A DNA stretch of 18,694 nucleotides from Hafnia paralvei ATCC 29927 (GTDB lineage Bacteria; Pseudomonadota; Gammaproteobacteria; Enterobacterales; Enterobacteriaceae): contig NZ_LXET01000032.1 of assembly GCF_001655005.1 (NCBI RefSeq), forward strand, positions 1-18,694, in the 5' to 3' direction. Each line of letters begins with the position of its first letter. Position 1 is the stretch's first letter. Made by a program: the position numbers and the translations under genes. Below, piece after piece: positions 1 through 7,841 of the stretch. The notes below the pieces were generated by a model, which was given only the letters and a program-made list of their open reading frames with translations, ran no database searches and was not told the DNA's origin.

Positions 1-190
1 GTACGCCTTCACTAGGGTATCAATGACGCTCGGTATGGACAGGCGGGCGGAATATTACACAATGCCTGCATAGTAGAGTTCCCAAACCGGAGCGAGGCAT
101 CTGATGACCGGTGAACGAAACATTTCACAGTAATCCCACAGGATATTGACGTTTCAAACTGGAGCAACACATTTGCTGCCCTGCGCATTA
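1..190. other. Left-edge stretch, no gene assigned
   Basis: This stretch lies downstream of the GH127 gene. Plus frame 2 is open from the window edge to a TAG at 71-73 (24 codons, ending in RRAEYYTMPA). That could be the 3' end of a plus-strand gene cut by the window, but it is too short to identify. A minus-strand open frame here does not resemble any protein I know. A short inverted repeat (ACCGG near 90, CCGGT near 111) is the only structure seen, and it has no T-run. Confidence 0.3.
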
Positions 191-2176
191 TTATTCCCTC
201 ACCCATATCCTCATTTCCCCCTCACCGCGATTTGCCCAGCTAAACCAGGGAATAAACGTGAGTTTTTGCTCCTGTTGTTGCTCAGGGGCTGCGTCGTAGC
301 GATACAGCGGTTGGTTTTGGGGTTCTTCGCTGATAACGCGAGTTCCTGTCGCCTGAATCAGCGTTTTATGGGCAAAAATGCCTTTGCCTTCAAGCAGGGT
401 GAAAGTGCTATCGGGCGGCAGGGTGAGGTTGTGCAGCTCTGTGCCATTGTCGGCTTGTTCCAAGCAATAAACGAGCGGCCCGCGCTGAATGGCGACTTTA
501 CCTGCAACGTGGCGCAGCAGCGGGTTGCCGTAGACGCGACGGACAGGCATCGGTAACACAATCTCAAGTCGATCGTCGTCCTGCCATTCTCGTGCAATGT
601 GCAGATAGCCACGTTTTAACAAACCCTCACAGGTTTCTCCGTTTAGCTGCACTCTCGGTTTTTCGCACCATTCCGGCATTCTCAGGGCGAGCGTCTGGTG
701 CAGTGGTTTCTCAGTGCGAATATGGACGCTGACATTCTCATCCCAAGGGTAGTTTCCGCTGATGGCAATTTTAAGGCCGTTATCCATGAGAGTTTCGTTA
801 CCAACGTATAAATTGATATACAACGCATCGCTGCGTTGAGTGTAAATGTAGTGACCAATGGAAGTTAGTATGCGTGCAATATTAGGTGGGCAGCAGGCGC
901 AGCCGAACCAGCGTTGACGTATCGGTTTGACGTGGTCGTAGATATGGTTAAACGGGATACTTTTAGGATGAACCTCTAGAGGATTCACGTAAAAGAAATG
1001 GCGGCCATCCAGTGCCATGCCGCCCAACACGGTGTTGTAGAGTGCTCGTTCCATCACGTCTGCGTATTGGCTATCTCCCTCCATTTGCAGCATGCGGTTA
1101 GCAAACATCATGAGGCCAATTGACGCGCAGCTTTCGGCATACACGGTGTCATTGGGCAGATCGTAGTCTGAACTGAACGCTTCGCCACTGCTCTGCGAGC
1201 CAATTCCGCCGGTAACGTAGAGCTGGCGTTGAACCATGTTGTTCCACAGGCGTAAGCAGGTCTGACGTTTTTCTTCATCGTTATTTAACCGTGCCAAATG
1301 GGCTACACCTGCTAAGAGGTAGACAAAACGCACAGCATGGCCAATCGCGCTTTGTTGAAGAGCTAAAGGTTCATGCGCCTGACTGTACGCTTTGTCTTTC
1401 ACCATCCATGCGGGACCATAGGTGTTCCAGTAGGAAGTTTTACCGCGCTTTTCGTACTCTTCATCATAATAGTGTGGTGGGTGGGAACCTCGCTGTTCAA
1501 CAAAGTATTGGGTTAGTTTCATGTAACGTGAATTACCGGTGACTTCATATAAACGCATGAGTGCCAGTTCGATTTCTGGATGTCCGGGATAGCCATGCAG
1601 TTGGTTTTCATGGGGGCCAAATACGCCGTCGATGTGATCGGCAAGGCGGCAAACGACGTTGAGCAGACGGCGTTTGCCCGTGGCTTGGAACCACGCAACA
1701 CCGGCTTCAATCATATGTCCTGCGCAGTAGAGTTCATGGCATTCTGCTAAATTCGTCCAACGATCCTGCGGCGCTTTCACGGTGAAGTAGGTATTCAAAT
1801 AGCCATCTTCACACTGTGCGGCTTCTACCAGTTCAATCACATGATCGGCAGTGCGTTCAAGTTCGCGGTCAGGTTTTTGGCACAAAGACCAAGCCACAGC
1901 TTCTAACCATTTTGCGACATCGCTGTCTTGAAAGACCATGCCGTAAAATTCACCATTTTCCAGCCCAGCCGCAATGCGGAAATTTTCGATAGCGTGGCTA
2001 GGCTCAGCATCGCTGACGCGATCGTTTAACGCATCCCATTGATAGGGAATAACGACGTCACGTACCAATCGTTGATATTGCCCCAAGAAAGGATCGCTGA
2101 CGTGCACATGGTTTAAGTCTAATTCTTGCGACGGAATGCTTGTGGTATTGGGCTGAACGGTCTCTAAAGTACTCAT
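191..2176 (-). CDS. GH127 beta-L-arabinofuranosidase (HypBA1-like, DUF1680)
   Basis: This 661-residue protein matches the length of the GH127 family (HypBA1 has about 658 residues), which removes terminal beta-linked L-arabinofuranose units. The zinc-thiolate active site is visible. E332 in the GEAF motif corresponds to the acid/base. E348 and C350 in YAESCAS, and C428 and C429 in FGCACCPPN, correspond to the zinc ligands, with C428 as the nucleophile; all sit at a constant offset of 10-11 residues from HypBA1. An alpha/alpha-barrel-like N-terminal part is followed by a beta-rich C-terminal part. No signal peptide is seen, so it should act in the cytoplasm. The start has AGGAGA about 8 bases upstream. 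It follows the symporter gene by 33 bases on the same strand, so the two are probably one operon. Natural substrate is inferred from family only. Confidence 0.93.
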   Translation of the reverse strand: MSTLETVQPNTTSIPSQELDLNHVHVSDPFLGQYQRLVRDVVIPYQWDALNDRVSDAEPSHAIENFRIAAGLENGEFYGMVFQDSDVAKWLEAVAWSLCQKPDRELERTADHVIELVEAAQCEDGYLNTYFTVKAPQDRWTNLAECHELYCAGHMIEAGVAWFQATGKRRLLNVVCRLADHIDGVFGPHENQLHGYPGHPEIELALMRLYEVTGNSRYMKLTQYFVEQRGSHPPHYYDEEYEKRGKTSYWNTYGPAWMVKDKAYSQAHEPLALQQSAIGHAVRFVYLLAGVAHLARLNNDEEKRQTCLRLWNNMVQRQLYVTGGIGSQSSGEAFSSDYDLPNDTVYAESCASIGLMMFANRMLQMEGDSQYADVMERALYNTVLGGMALDGRHFFYVNPLEVHPKSIPFNHIYDHVKPIRQRWFGCACCPPNIARILTSIGHYIYTQRSDALYINLYVGNETLMDNGLKIAISGNYPWDENVSVHIRTEKPLHQTLALRMPEWCEKPRVQLNGETCEGLLKRGYLHIAREWQDDDRLEIVLPMPVRRVYGNPLLRHVAGKVAIQRGPLVYCLEQADNGTELHNLTLPPDSTFTLLEGKGIFAHKTLIQATGTRVISEEPQNQPLYRYDAAPEQQQEQKLTFIPWFSWANRGEGEMRIWVRE

Positions 2177-2209
2177 ATAAACTCTCCTGAAAAATAGGGC
2201 AAATTAGGC

Positions 2210-3607
2210 CTAACCGGCGTGACGCGTTTGCAAATCGCTGGAGATGCGATTCATCATCGGGTCATTGAGGCGGCAAAAGCGGATGGCAAAGGCGAGAGCC
2301 AAATGAAAGAAGGCGGGCAGCAGCGTTTCAAGTGCGGTAATGCCGTTGAGTGACGCAGGCGTTTGATTCGCCATACCAGGCTGATAGGCCACCCAGATAA
2401 ACACTAAGCTTAAAACGCCGGCGCTAGATGCCCATGCGAGCTTGATAAAGAACAGGTTGAAGGCGAAGTTCATGCCTGATGAACGAACACCGTTTTTCCA
2501 TTCACCATAATCGTCAGCAAAGGCCATGATGGAGAAGTGCAGTGGTAGCGTGAAACCAAGGATGATGCCATTGCCTAAAATGACAGCTAGCCACAGGATC
2601 TGGAACTGAGGGCCTGTAGGGATAAACCACATAATAACGGCGAGTAACGCAAGAATAAGATTGGTGACGTAATACAGACGCACGGTATCAAATTTACGCG
2701 ACAGGGGACTGACGATGATGGCGCCCAGTATGGACGCGACGGTGACCATGGTGAAAAATAATGATGCAAATCCAGTGCTGCCTTGCAGAACATAGGTGAT
2801 GAAGTACATGTAGCCACCGCCGCGTAGGTTAAACACGTTGATCAGCAGAAATGACATCACTAGCACCAATAGCATTTGATCGTTATTGCGTAGTCCTGAC
2901 ATGTGCTCGCGTAACGTGAATTTGCCCATCAGCGCGAGCGGAACGCGTTCTCTAACCCAGAAGAAGCAGCATAGGAACATGACGACGGCAACAGCACACA
3001 GCGCGCCGACACCCAGTTGATAGCCTAAGGCTTGGTTACCTTTCCCCAGAATGTCGATCAGCCAAGGTAAGCCCACTGAGACTAAGAATCCAGCAACGCC
3101 GCATAACACAAAGCGCCATGATTGACAGGAGATGACTTCGCTGTGACGCGTCGTCATGGTGTTGATCAGCGCGCAGTAGGGAACGTTAATCGCGGTGTAG
3201 CTAATGGAAAGCAGGAAGTAGGTGACGAATGCCCAGAGGATTTTCATATTCATGCTGACGTCTGGCACAGTAAATGTCAGCACGCCAACGATCCCAATGG
3301 GTAACGCAATCCAAAGTTGCCAAGGGCGAAAACGTCCCCAGCGACTGTTGGTTCGGTCAGCGAGAATGCCCATCAGTGGGTCTGACACGGCATCGATGAT
3401 GCGTAGAGCGATAAATAGCGTGCCGACAAGTGCGGGGGTTAGCCCAAAAGTATCGGTATAGAAAAAGGTGAGAAAATTCATAATAAGGCAGGTGATCACC
3501 GTGCCACCGGCATCGCCTAGGCCATAGCCGATTTTCTCGCGAATACTCAATTGTTGGTTATTATTTTCAGCAACAACGTCAGTCTGGTTTATAGGGGTAG
3601 CGGTCAT
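2210..3607 (-). CDS. GPH-family sugar:cation symporter (MelB/YicJ-like)
   Basis: This 465-residue inner-membrane protein has the usual length and about 12 hydrophobic segments of the glycoside-pentoside-hexuronide:cation symporters. The N-terminal family signature is clear: IDAVSDPLMG followed by DRTNSRWGRFRPW, residues 71-96. D72 and D76 correspond to the two aspartates (D55, D59) that bind the coupling cation in MelB. The start codon has a GAGGAG ribosome site a few bases upstream. It is the promoter-proximal gene of a two-gene operon with the GH127 arabinofuranosidase, so it probably imports arabinofuranose-containing oligosaccharides or glycosides; that substrate is an inference from context. 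YicJ of E. coli, paired with the xylosidase YicI, is a comparable arrangement. Confidence 0.92.
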   Translation of the reverse strand: MTATPINQTDVVAENNNQQLSIREKIGYGLGDAGGTVITCLIMNFLTFFYTDTFGLTPALVGTLFIALRIIDAVSDPLMGILADRTNSRWGRFRPWQLWIALPIGIVGVLTFTVPDVSMNMKILWAFVTYFLLSISYTAINVPYCALINTMTTRHSEVISCQSWRFVLCGVAGFLVSVGLPWLIDILGKGNQALGYQLGVGALCAVAVVMFLCCFFWVRERVPLALMGKFTLREHMSGLRNNDQMLLVLVMSFLLINVFNLRGGGYMYFITYVLQGSTGFASLFFTMVTVASILGAIIVSPLSRKFDTVRLYYVTNLILALLAVIMWFIPTGPQFQILWLAVILGNGIILGFTLPLHFSIMAFADDYGEWKNGVRSSGMNFAFNLFFIKLAWASSAGVLSLVFIWVAYQPGMANQTPASLNGITALETLLPAFFHLALAFAIRFCRLNDPMMNRISSDLQTRHAG

Positions 3608-3885
3608 GTTGACTCCTCGCGTATTGGCGACGTAATCATGCCGAAGTGAATAAAATTAATTATTCACAGTGGTGGGTTTATTATTTTTAAGTGTCAATTC
3701 CTTGTGTCGACATAATTAATCTCGCACAGAGCATAGGGAGCAACAAGAGTAGGTAAAAGTATAAAAAGATAACGATTCCGACTTGATGGAAAAACTGTGA
3801 AGGCGATCGGTTAGTGTGAATTTTAAACGCCATTCTCGTGAGTTTAATGATTAAAATTAGCGAAGTTTATTGATAGGTGACGATT
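3608..3885. promoter_or_regulatory. Divergent control region between symporter and AraC genes
   Basis: This 278-base AT-rich spacer must hold the promoters for both the symporter-GH127 operon (leftward) and the AraC-type regulator (rightward), and probably the regulator's binding sites. A perfect 8-bp inverted repeat, GTGAATAA-N6-TTATTCAC, lies at 3646-3667, about 40 bases upstream of the symporter start. A half CRP-like site (TGTGA at 3796-3800) is present, but its other half is poor. I did not find a convincing -10/-35 pair for either direction. Confidence 0.5.
3646..3667. repeat. Perfect inverted repeat, candidate operator
   Basis: GTGAATAA (3646-3653), a six-base AATTAA centre, then TTATTCAC (3660-3667) form a perfect 8-bp dyad upstream of the symporter start. 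The arms are too far apart for a CRP site. It may be an operator or a hairpin in the operon leader; AraC proteins more often bind direct repeats, so ownership is open. Confidence 0.4.
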
Positions 3886-4731
3886 ATGCTTGAGATTGCA
3901 CTGGATTTACCTATTCGAGTTCAAAATGGCGGATTGTTCATTTCACGCGGGATTGGTGTGCATCCATCGAGAAAGTTGTCTTCTTGGGAGCTGATTTTTG
4001 TAGAGAAGGGAACGCTTGCGATCCGTGAAGACGACACGAGTTTCTCTGTTTCAGAGGGAGAGATCTTGCTGTTGCAACCACAGCGCAGTCATCGTGGATT
4101 AGAGACGTTTCCGTTAGATTTAAAATTTTATTGGCTGCATTTTGATATTAACGCCTTTGATATTGATGAAATAGCTAGAAAATATGGACGTAATAGCTCT
4201 ACAGCGACGCTGTTATCGATACCTCAACATTGTAAAGTTCATGATCCGCAATATATTACCTCCTTATTTCGACAGTTTCTTAATGAACAGGAAAATAGAA
4301 AACAGCCAGCAGCATTGTCGCTCATTTTCCTTTTAATGCTGCAACAAATATCAGATGCATTGCCAGACGATGCCAATATTACTAATTCAGGCGTTGCCTT
4401 GGCCTACAAGGCTCGCCAGCTTATAAAAACACAATATCATCTGCCCATTAGCACCTCATCATTAGCCGGACAGTTATTTTGTAACTCAGACTATCTTGGT
4501 CGCGTGTTTCGCAAAACATTTGGCGTGACGTTGACCGAAGCCCTCCATCGTCAGCGGGTGAGCAGCGCGGAGAAAATGTTGCTAAACGATATGTGCTCAA
4601 TCGCCGAGGTCGCTCAGCGAAGTGGTTTTCATGATGTCGGCTATTTTAGGCAGATATTTCGCAAACAGATTGGTTTAACGCCAGTGGCATACAAGCGGCG
4701 CTACTGTAAGGAACACATCAACTCCGACTAA
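3886..4731 (+). CDS. AraC-family transcriptional regulator of the arabinofuranoside locus
   Basis: The N-terminal part (about residues 10-100) has the cupin-like pattern of an AraC ligand-binding domain, with the stretches WELIFVEKGTL and VSEGEILLLQP. The C-terminal 100 residues hold two helix-turn-helix motifs: around ISTSSLAGQLFCNSDYLGRVF, and around SIAEVAQRSGFHDVGYF ending in GLTPVAYKRRY, the standard AraC signature. The open frame extends to a GTG at 3877. The ATG at 3886 is preferred because AGGTGA (3875-3880) lies five bases before it and overlaps the GTG; this gives 281 residues. It is divergent from the symporter and GH127 genes and is probably their sugar-responsive activator. The effector is unknown, likely arabinose or an arabinoside. 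Confidence 0.9.
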   Translation: MLEIALDLPIRVQNGGLFISRGIGVHPSRKLSSWELIFVEKGTLAIREDDTSFSVSEGEILLLQPQRSHRGLETFPLDLKFYWLHFDINAFDIDEIARKYGRNSSTATLLSIPQHCKVHDPQYITSLFRQFLNEQENRKQPAALSLIFLLMLQQISDALPDDANITNSGVALAYKARQLIKTQYHLPISTSSLAGQLFCNSDYLGRVFRKTFGVTLTEALHRQRVSSAEKMLLNDMCSIAEVAQRSGFHDVGYFRQIFRKQIGLTPVAYKRRYCKEHINSD

Positions 4732-5299
4732 TCGGTTAAAAAGTGATGAGTAAGGCACTGATTTAATGATCTTGCTCACAGTTCAAAGAAAACAAATTGT
4801 TAAATAAATGTATGGTGTTATCATTAATTTGTTGAATAACTTCGACATAGAGTTTCTCATGCATTTGCACCCGCTTGTTTTACTTGCTGATTTTTCAGTA
4901 AGTGAAGGCGGGTTTTCTTTTTTGTTTGAACCCCCATCTGGACTTTCCTTCTCGCGATTCCCCATCACGGTACTTGCCTGTATGGGCAGCGGGTGTCGTT
5001 TGGTTTCAATACACGCAGTTTTGTGACCCGTCAATCGTGCTACTTCACACCGGATATAGGCGCTAGGATGAGACTGAATCTCATTTTGTATGTTTAATTA
5101 AATTGAAAGAATAAACAGCTGTAATTATATTTTATAATGAATGAAAAGTTCGTAATCATTTTATTTATTGGTTGATGTGTTCACTGTCTTATTTTCATTT
5201 ACGAAGTAAAAATTAATTAAAAAAATAGAGTGGGGTAAGATATCATCGCATTATCTGGCTCGGTAAGCCAAACTTCGCGCTCTCGGGAACTATCAATGT
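4732..5299. other. Noncoding spacer between AraC gene and exported-protein cluster
   Basis: This 568-base stretch has no convincing gene. It holds a strong rho-independent terminator at 4870-4923, described separately. Short open frames on both strands between 4783 and 5034 cross the terminator hairpin and are probably chance. From about 5090 the DNA is very AT-rich and presumably carries the promoter of the next gene. A small stem (TGGCT 5256-5260, AGCCA 5266-5270) lies in the likely leader just before that gene. Confidence 0.5.
4870..4923 (+). terminator. Rho-independent terminator
   Basis: An outer CCCGC/GCGGG stem (4870-4874, 4908-4912) encloses a 9-bp stem (ACTTGCTGA 4882-4890, TCAGTAAGT 4895-4903, one G-T pair) with a TTTT loop. 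It is followed by TTTTCTTTTTT. It is the most typical terminator in the window. It lies 138 bases after the AraC stop, so it may end that transcript or a separate small RNA. Confidence 0.8.
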
Positions 5300-6244
5300 A
5301 TGCTTAATCTTAACTCTGTTTTATTTATCGTGGTCGCAGTGGGACTGCCCGCGTCTGCATTGGCAATAGATTGTAATAAGGCCACCTCGAAGGATGACGT
5401 TGCGGTATGCGGTGATACAACGTTGATGCAGTTGGATGCTGTACTTAACAAAAACTATCTCTCAGCAAGACAACATTCAGATAAAGATATACTGAAAAAT
5501 CAACAGCTAAGCTGGCTAAAGCAGCGCCAGCAATGCGGGGATGATACAGGCTGTCTCGGAAACTCGTATGTTGAACGTATCAAGACGCTGGCGGAGAAAG
5601 ATAATGTTTCAGTGATACACAATGCATCGAAACAATGGGATTTTGTGTTATCAGTTTCTGACTGCAACAAAGATGATTCATATCCGACCTGTGAAGGTCC
5701 TGGAACGTTAGATATTTTTACCAAAGGAACGGGGCAATGGGTTCAACGTATACCTATGGATAATCTCTTCATTGAATTGGATGCCAAAGGGAAAGCAACG
5801 ACAAATTTGGTTGAGATGTACGGCGAAAATAATAGTGGTTTGGTATCAGAAGATATTAATTTTGATGGTAGTGATGATATTGCATTACGTGCAGGCAATG
5901 AAGGCGCCTATGGAGGCCCTTCGTATGATGTGTTTCTTTACCAGCCGAAATCTAAAACCTTTAAGAGACATGAAGCCTTAACCGAGCTGGGTAGCACTAA
6001 TCTGGGGTTATTCGACGTAGACCCTAAGTTACAAACGCTGACGACTTCGACCAAAAGCGGCTGCTGTTGGCACCAGTTTAGTGTATGGAAGATAAAGAAC
6101 AACCAGCCTCTGTTAATTAAAGAAATCACCGAGGCCGCCTCTCCTGGCGAAAAGCCAGACTTTATGACGATAACCACTACTATTCGAACATTAGTTAACG
6201 GGCAGTGGAAAACGTCTGAATCGAAAGATCAAGTACCGGAATAG
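5300..6244 (+). CDS. Exported protein with LprI-type (DUF1311) domain
   Basis: This 314-residue protein begins with a typical signal peptide, probably cut after A22 (ASALA before IDCN), so it should be periplasmic. Residues 23-95 match the LprI/DUF1311 pattern. They include C25, C37, C79 and C85, a central KNQQLSWLKQRQQC stretch, and CLGNSYVERI at the end. LprI of Mycobacterium tuberculosis is a lysozyme inhibitor, but most family members have no known job. The C-terminal half contains EDINFDGSDDIAL (around residues 195-207), an FG-GAP/EF-hand-like acidic loop seen in a family of periplasmic proteins (XAC2610-type), and a GCCWHQF stretch. The Shine-Dalgarno is weak (GGGA about 11 bases upstream). 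It is the first of three plus-strand genes for exported proteins. Function is not established. Confidence 0.75.
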   Translation: MLNLNSVLFIVVAVGLPASALAIDCNKATSKDDVAVCGDTTLMQLDAVLNKNYLSARQHSDKDILKNQQLSWLKQRQQCGDDTGCLGNSYVERIKTLAEKDNVSVIHNASKQWDFVLSVSDCNKDDSYPTCEGPGTLDIFTKGTGQWVQRIPMDNLFIELDAKGKATTNLVEMYGENNSGLVSEDINFDGSDDIALRAGNEGAYGGPSYDVFLYQPKSKTFKRHEALTELGSTNLGLFDVDPKLQTLTTSTKSGCCWHQFSVWKIKNNQPLLIKEITEAASPGEKPDFMTITTTIRTLVNGQWKTSESKDQVPE

Positions 6245-6418
6245 AGTTTAATTTATAGATCATACACAGCGGATATTCAGGATAAATATATTCTTATCAG
6301 TTATTGGAATGGTATGAATGATGCTGAAACGCTGGACTGTTCTTTGAGTGGCTGTGTTTCAGCGCCTATATTTAATTTTAGCGGGCATTTTGTTAATCAG
6401 AATGAATCAAAAAGCTAG
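6245..6418 (+). pseudogene. Open 3'-end fragment in frame with the upstream gene
   Basis: Straight after the TAG of the LprI-type gene (6242-6244) the same frame stays open for 57 codons, to a TAG at 6416-6418. Its translation has a coding-like composition, for example DKYILISYWNGMNDAETLDC and a second cysteine in LSGCVSAP. It has no good start of its own; the only internal ATG is at 6314, without a ribosome site. It looks like the C-terminal end of a lost gene, or an old extension of the upstream protein cut off by a nonsense change. No source family is recognised. Confidence 0.4.
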
Positions 6419-6448
6419 GCATCGCGGCGCTAAAAAATTAGAGACAGG

Positions 6449-6496
6449 ATGTTGATATCGGCTTTGTTTATAGTGATAGTGAATAGGTATATATAA
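6449..6496 (+). CDS. Possible 15-residue leader peptide
   Basis: ATG at 6449 opens a frame encoding MLISALFIVIVNRYI, with its TAA at 6494-6496. The last A of that stop is the first base of the next gene's ATG (TAATG). GAGA lies only four bases upstream, so the ribosome site is weak. The overlap suggests possible translational coupling, but so short a frame may be chance. Confidence 0.2.
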   Translation: MLISALFIVIVNRYI

Positions 6497-7218
6497 TGAA
6501 TAAATTGATGGCTTTATTGCTTTTAGGTGTTTTTCCAGCCAGTGTGTTTGCTGGAGAGAACTACAAAAAAATAGATGACTTTATTGCTCAGACTTATCAG
6601 AAGAGCGATGACCAGAACGCACCGTGGCATAAAAAAAGGAAGGCTGACGAGGCGATCGTCTCTGATTACTCGCTGTGCTATAACAAAATGATAAGCCAAA
6701 AAAGTCAATATTATCTCGTTGTTATGTGTCCAGACATGTCTAAATCTACCTATGATAATGAACCTTTCCCTACTGACCTTTATGTCTTACAGAAAACGGA
6801 CCAAGGTTATACGCTGCTCGCCAGTGAGCAAGATAGCGGAGAACAATTTGAGGATGTCGTAAATATTGGCTCAGAAAAATGGGCGGTGCATGGTTCATCT
6901 TATGCCATGAATCAGGGATATGAACAGGCGCATGATACTTTAAGTCTATTTGTCAAAAATACTTTTATCCCCGTCGCGCAGTGGACTTCACATCAGGATA
7001 ATTCAGGCGCAATTAGTCCACAGGAGCCAGATCAATACGAGCATATTGAAAATAAGCTTTCAATTGATAGCAGCCAGCCTGATGCAGATTTTTACCCTTT
7101 AATTATTAATTCGGTTGGCAACCGAGGTGCAACAAAAATAAATGAAAAATATAAAATAAATTACGCTATGGATAACGGTGGATATATCATTCCTGACGAA
7201 TTGAATGAAGGCTACTAA
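6496..7218 (+). CDS. Exported protein of unknown function (240 aa)
   Basis: A clear signal peptide (MNKLMALLLLGVFPASVFA, predicted cut after A19) marks this as periplasmic or secreted. No lipobox is seen. The mature part is hydrophilic, with two cysteines (C61 in SLCYNK, C78 in VVMCPDM) that could form a disulfide. It also has a WAVHGSSYAMNQGY segment near the middle and an acidic, tyrosine-bearing C-terminus (DELNEGY). I do not recognise a family. The start has a short AGG motif about 8 bases upstream. Its TAA is followed directly, with no gap, by the ATG of the next exported protein, so the two are almost certainly co-translated and may work together. Confidence 0.65.
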   Translation: MNKLMALLLLGVFPASVFAGENYKKIDDFIAQTYQKSDDQNAPWHKKRKADEAIVSDYSLCYNKMISQKSQYYLVVMCPDMSKSTYDNEPFPTDLYVLQKTDQGYTLLASEQDSGEQFEDVVNIGSEKWAVHGSSYAMNQGYEQAHDTLSLFVKNTFIPVAQWTSHQDNSGAISPQEPDQYEHIENKLSIDSSQPDADFYPLIINSVGNRGATKINEKYKINYAMDNGGYIIPDELNEGY

Positions 7219-7779
7219 ATGAAACTGGGCATGTTAAAAATATTATCTACATCGCTATTGCTTTTATCAGTTCAAACTATGGCTGCTCAGTTAACTGATG
7301 GTAGCCGAAAACACGTTGCTAGCGAACTCAGTAAATCATTACTTTGCGTAGGAGACTCTGAAAATTCAGCTGCAGGAGAACTAGAAAGCGACGCCATGCT
7401 GAAAAAAGCAGGGGCAGTCATCACGATGATCGAAGATCCTTATTATAACCAATTCAGATACAGCTTTTTACAGCCGCTAGATGTTGATGGTCTTCATCTG
7501 TATGCCGTGCAGCAATTCGTTGGTGAAGGCGGCGTTATTTTTATAGCTGAAGTTGAAGGCGACCCTAAATCTTTTGCTAAGCAGATTAATGCTCGACCGG
7601 CTAAAAAAGATGAAACTTATCTTGGTGTGCAAAATGTCTCTTTTTATAAAAACATTGGCAATAAGATCATGTCGCTTGCTGAGCCTGATTATGAAAGAGT
7701 TGTTATTGGGCAAAGCCAAATACAGAAAATTCAGGGGCGTTTCTTTTATGGCTGCGTACAGCCGATGGATCTTGGTTAG
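7219..7779 (+). CDS. Exported protein of unknown function (186 aa)
   Basis: The first 22 residues (ending SVQTMA before AQL) form a signal peptide. The mature part has one cysteine near each end (C43 in LLCVGD, C179 in FYGCVQ), which could pair and close the fold. No catalytic motif or family signature is recognised. Its ATG abuts the stop of the preceding exported protein without any spacer, and the codon use is AT-rich like its two upstream neighbours. It is the last gene of the cluster; a perfect hairpin follows 22 bases after its stop. A role in the cell envelope is inferred only from export and from the LprI-type neighbour. Confidence 0.65.
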   Translation: MKLGMLKILSTSLLLLSVQTMAAQLTDGSRKHVASELSKSLLCVGDSENSAAGELESDAMLKKAGAVITMIEDPYYNQFRYSFLQPLDVDGLHLYAVQQFVGEGGVIFIAEVEGDPKSFAKQINARPAKKDETYLGVQNVSFYKNIGNKIMSLAEPDYERVVIGQSQIQKIQGRFFYGCVQPMDLG

Positions 7780-7801
7780 TGGTAGATATTGAACATGAGT
7801 A

Positions 7802-7829
7802 TCAATGGCGCGGGTTAGCGCGCCATTGA
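7802..7829. terminator. Hairpin between convergent genes
   Basis: A perfect 11-bp inverted repeat (TCAATGGCGCG at 7802-7812, CGCGCCATTGA at 7819-7829, six-base loop) lies between the exported-protein cluster and the convergent ABC permease gene. Neither side has a strong T-run. It may serve both directions as a terminator or as a 3' end stabiliser. Confidence 0.6.
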
Positions 7830-7841
7830 AAATCGCTCGCG

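Noticed and set aside
3680..3710. Promoter-like pair for the symporter (minus strand TCGACA and AATAAT)
   Set aside because: The 19-base spacing is too wide for a confident sigma-70 call.
3796..3811. CRP-like site TGTGA-N6-TCGGT in the sugar-locus spacer
   Set aside because: Only the left half fits; the right half matches two of five bases.
4783..5034. Open frames on both strands near the terminator; the plus frame ends in CMGSGCRLVSIHAVL, which loosely recalls short phage Ash/Icd-type frames
   Set aside because: The frames run through the terminator hairpin, lack good ribosome sites, and the resemblance is too vague to call a prophage remnant without a search.
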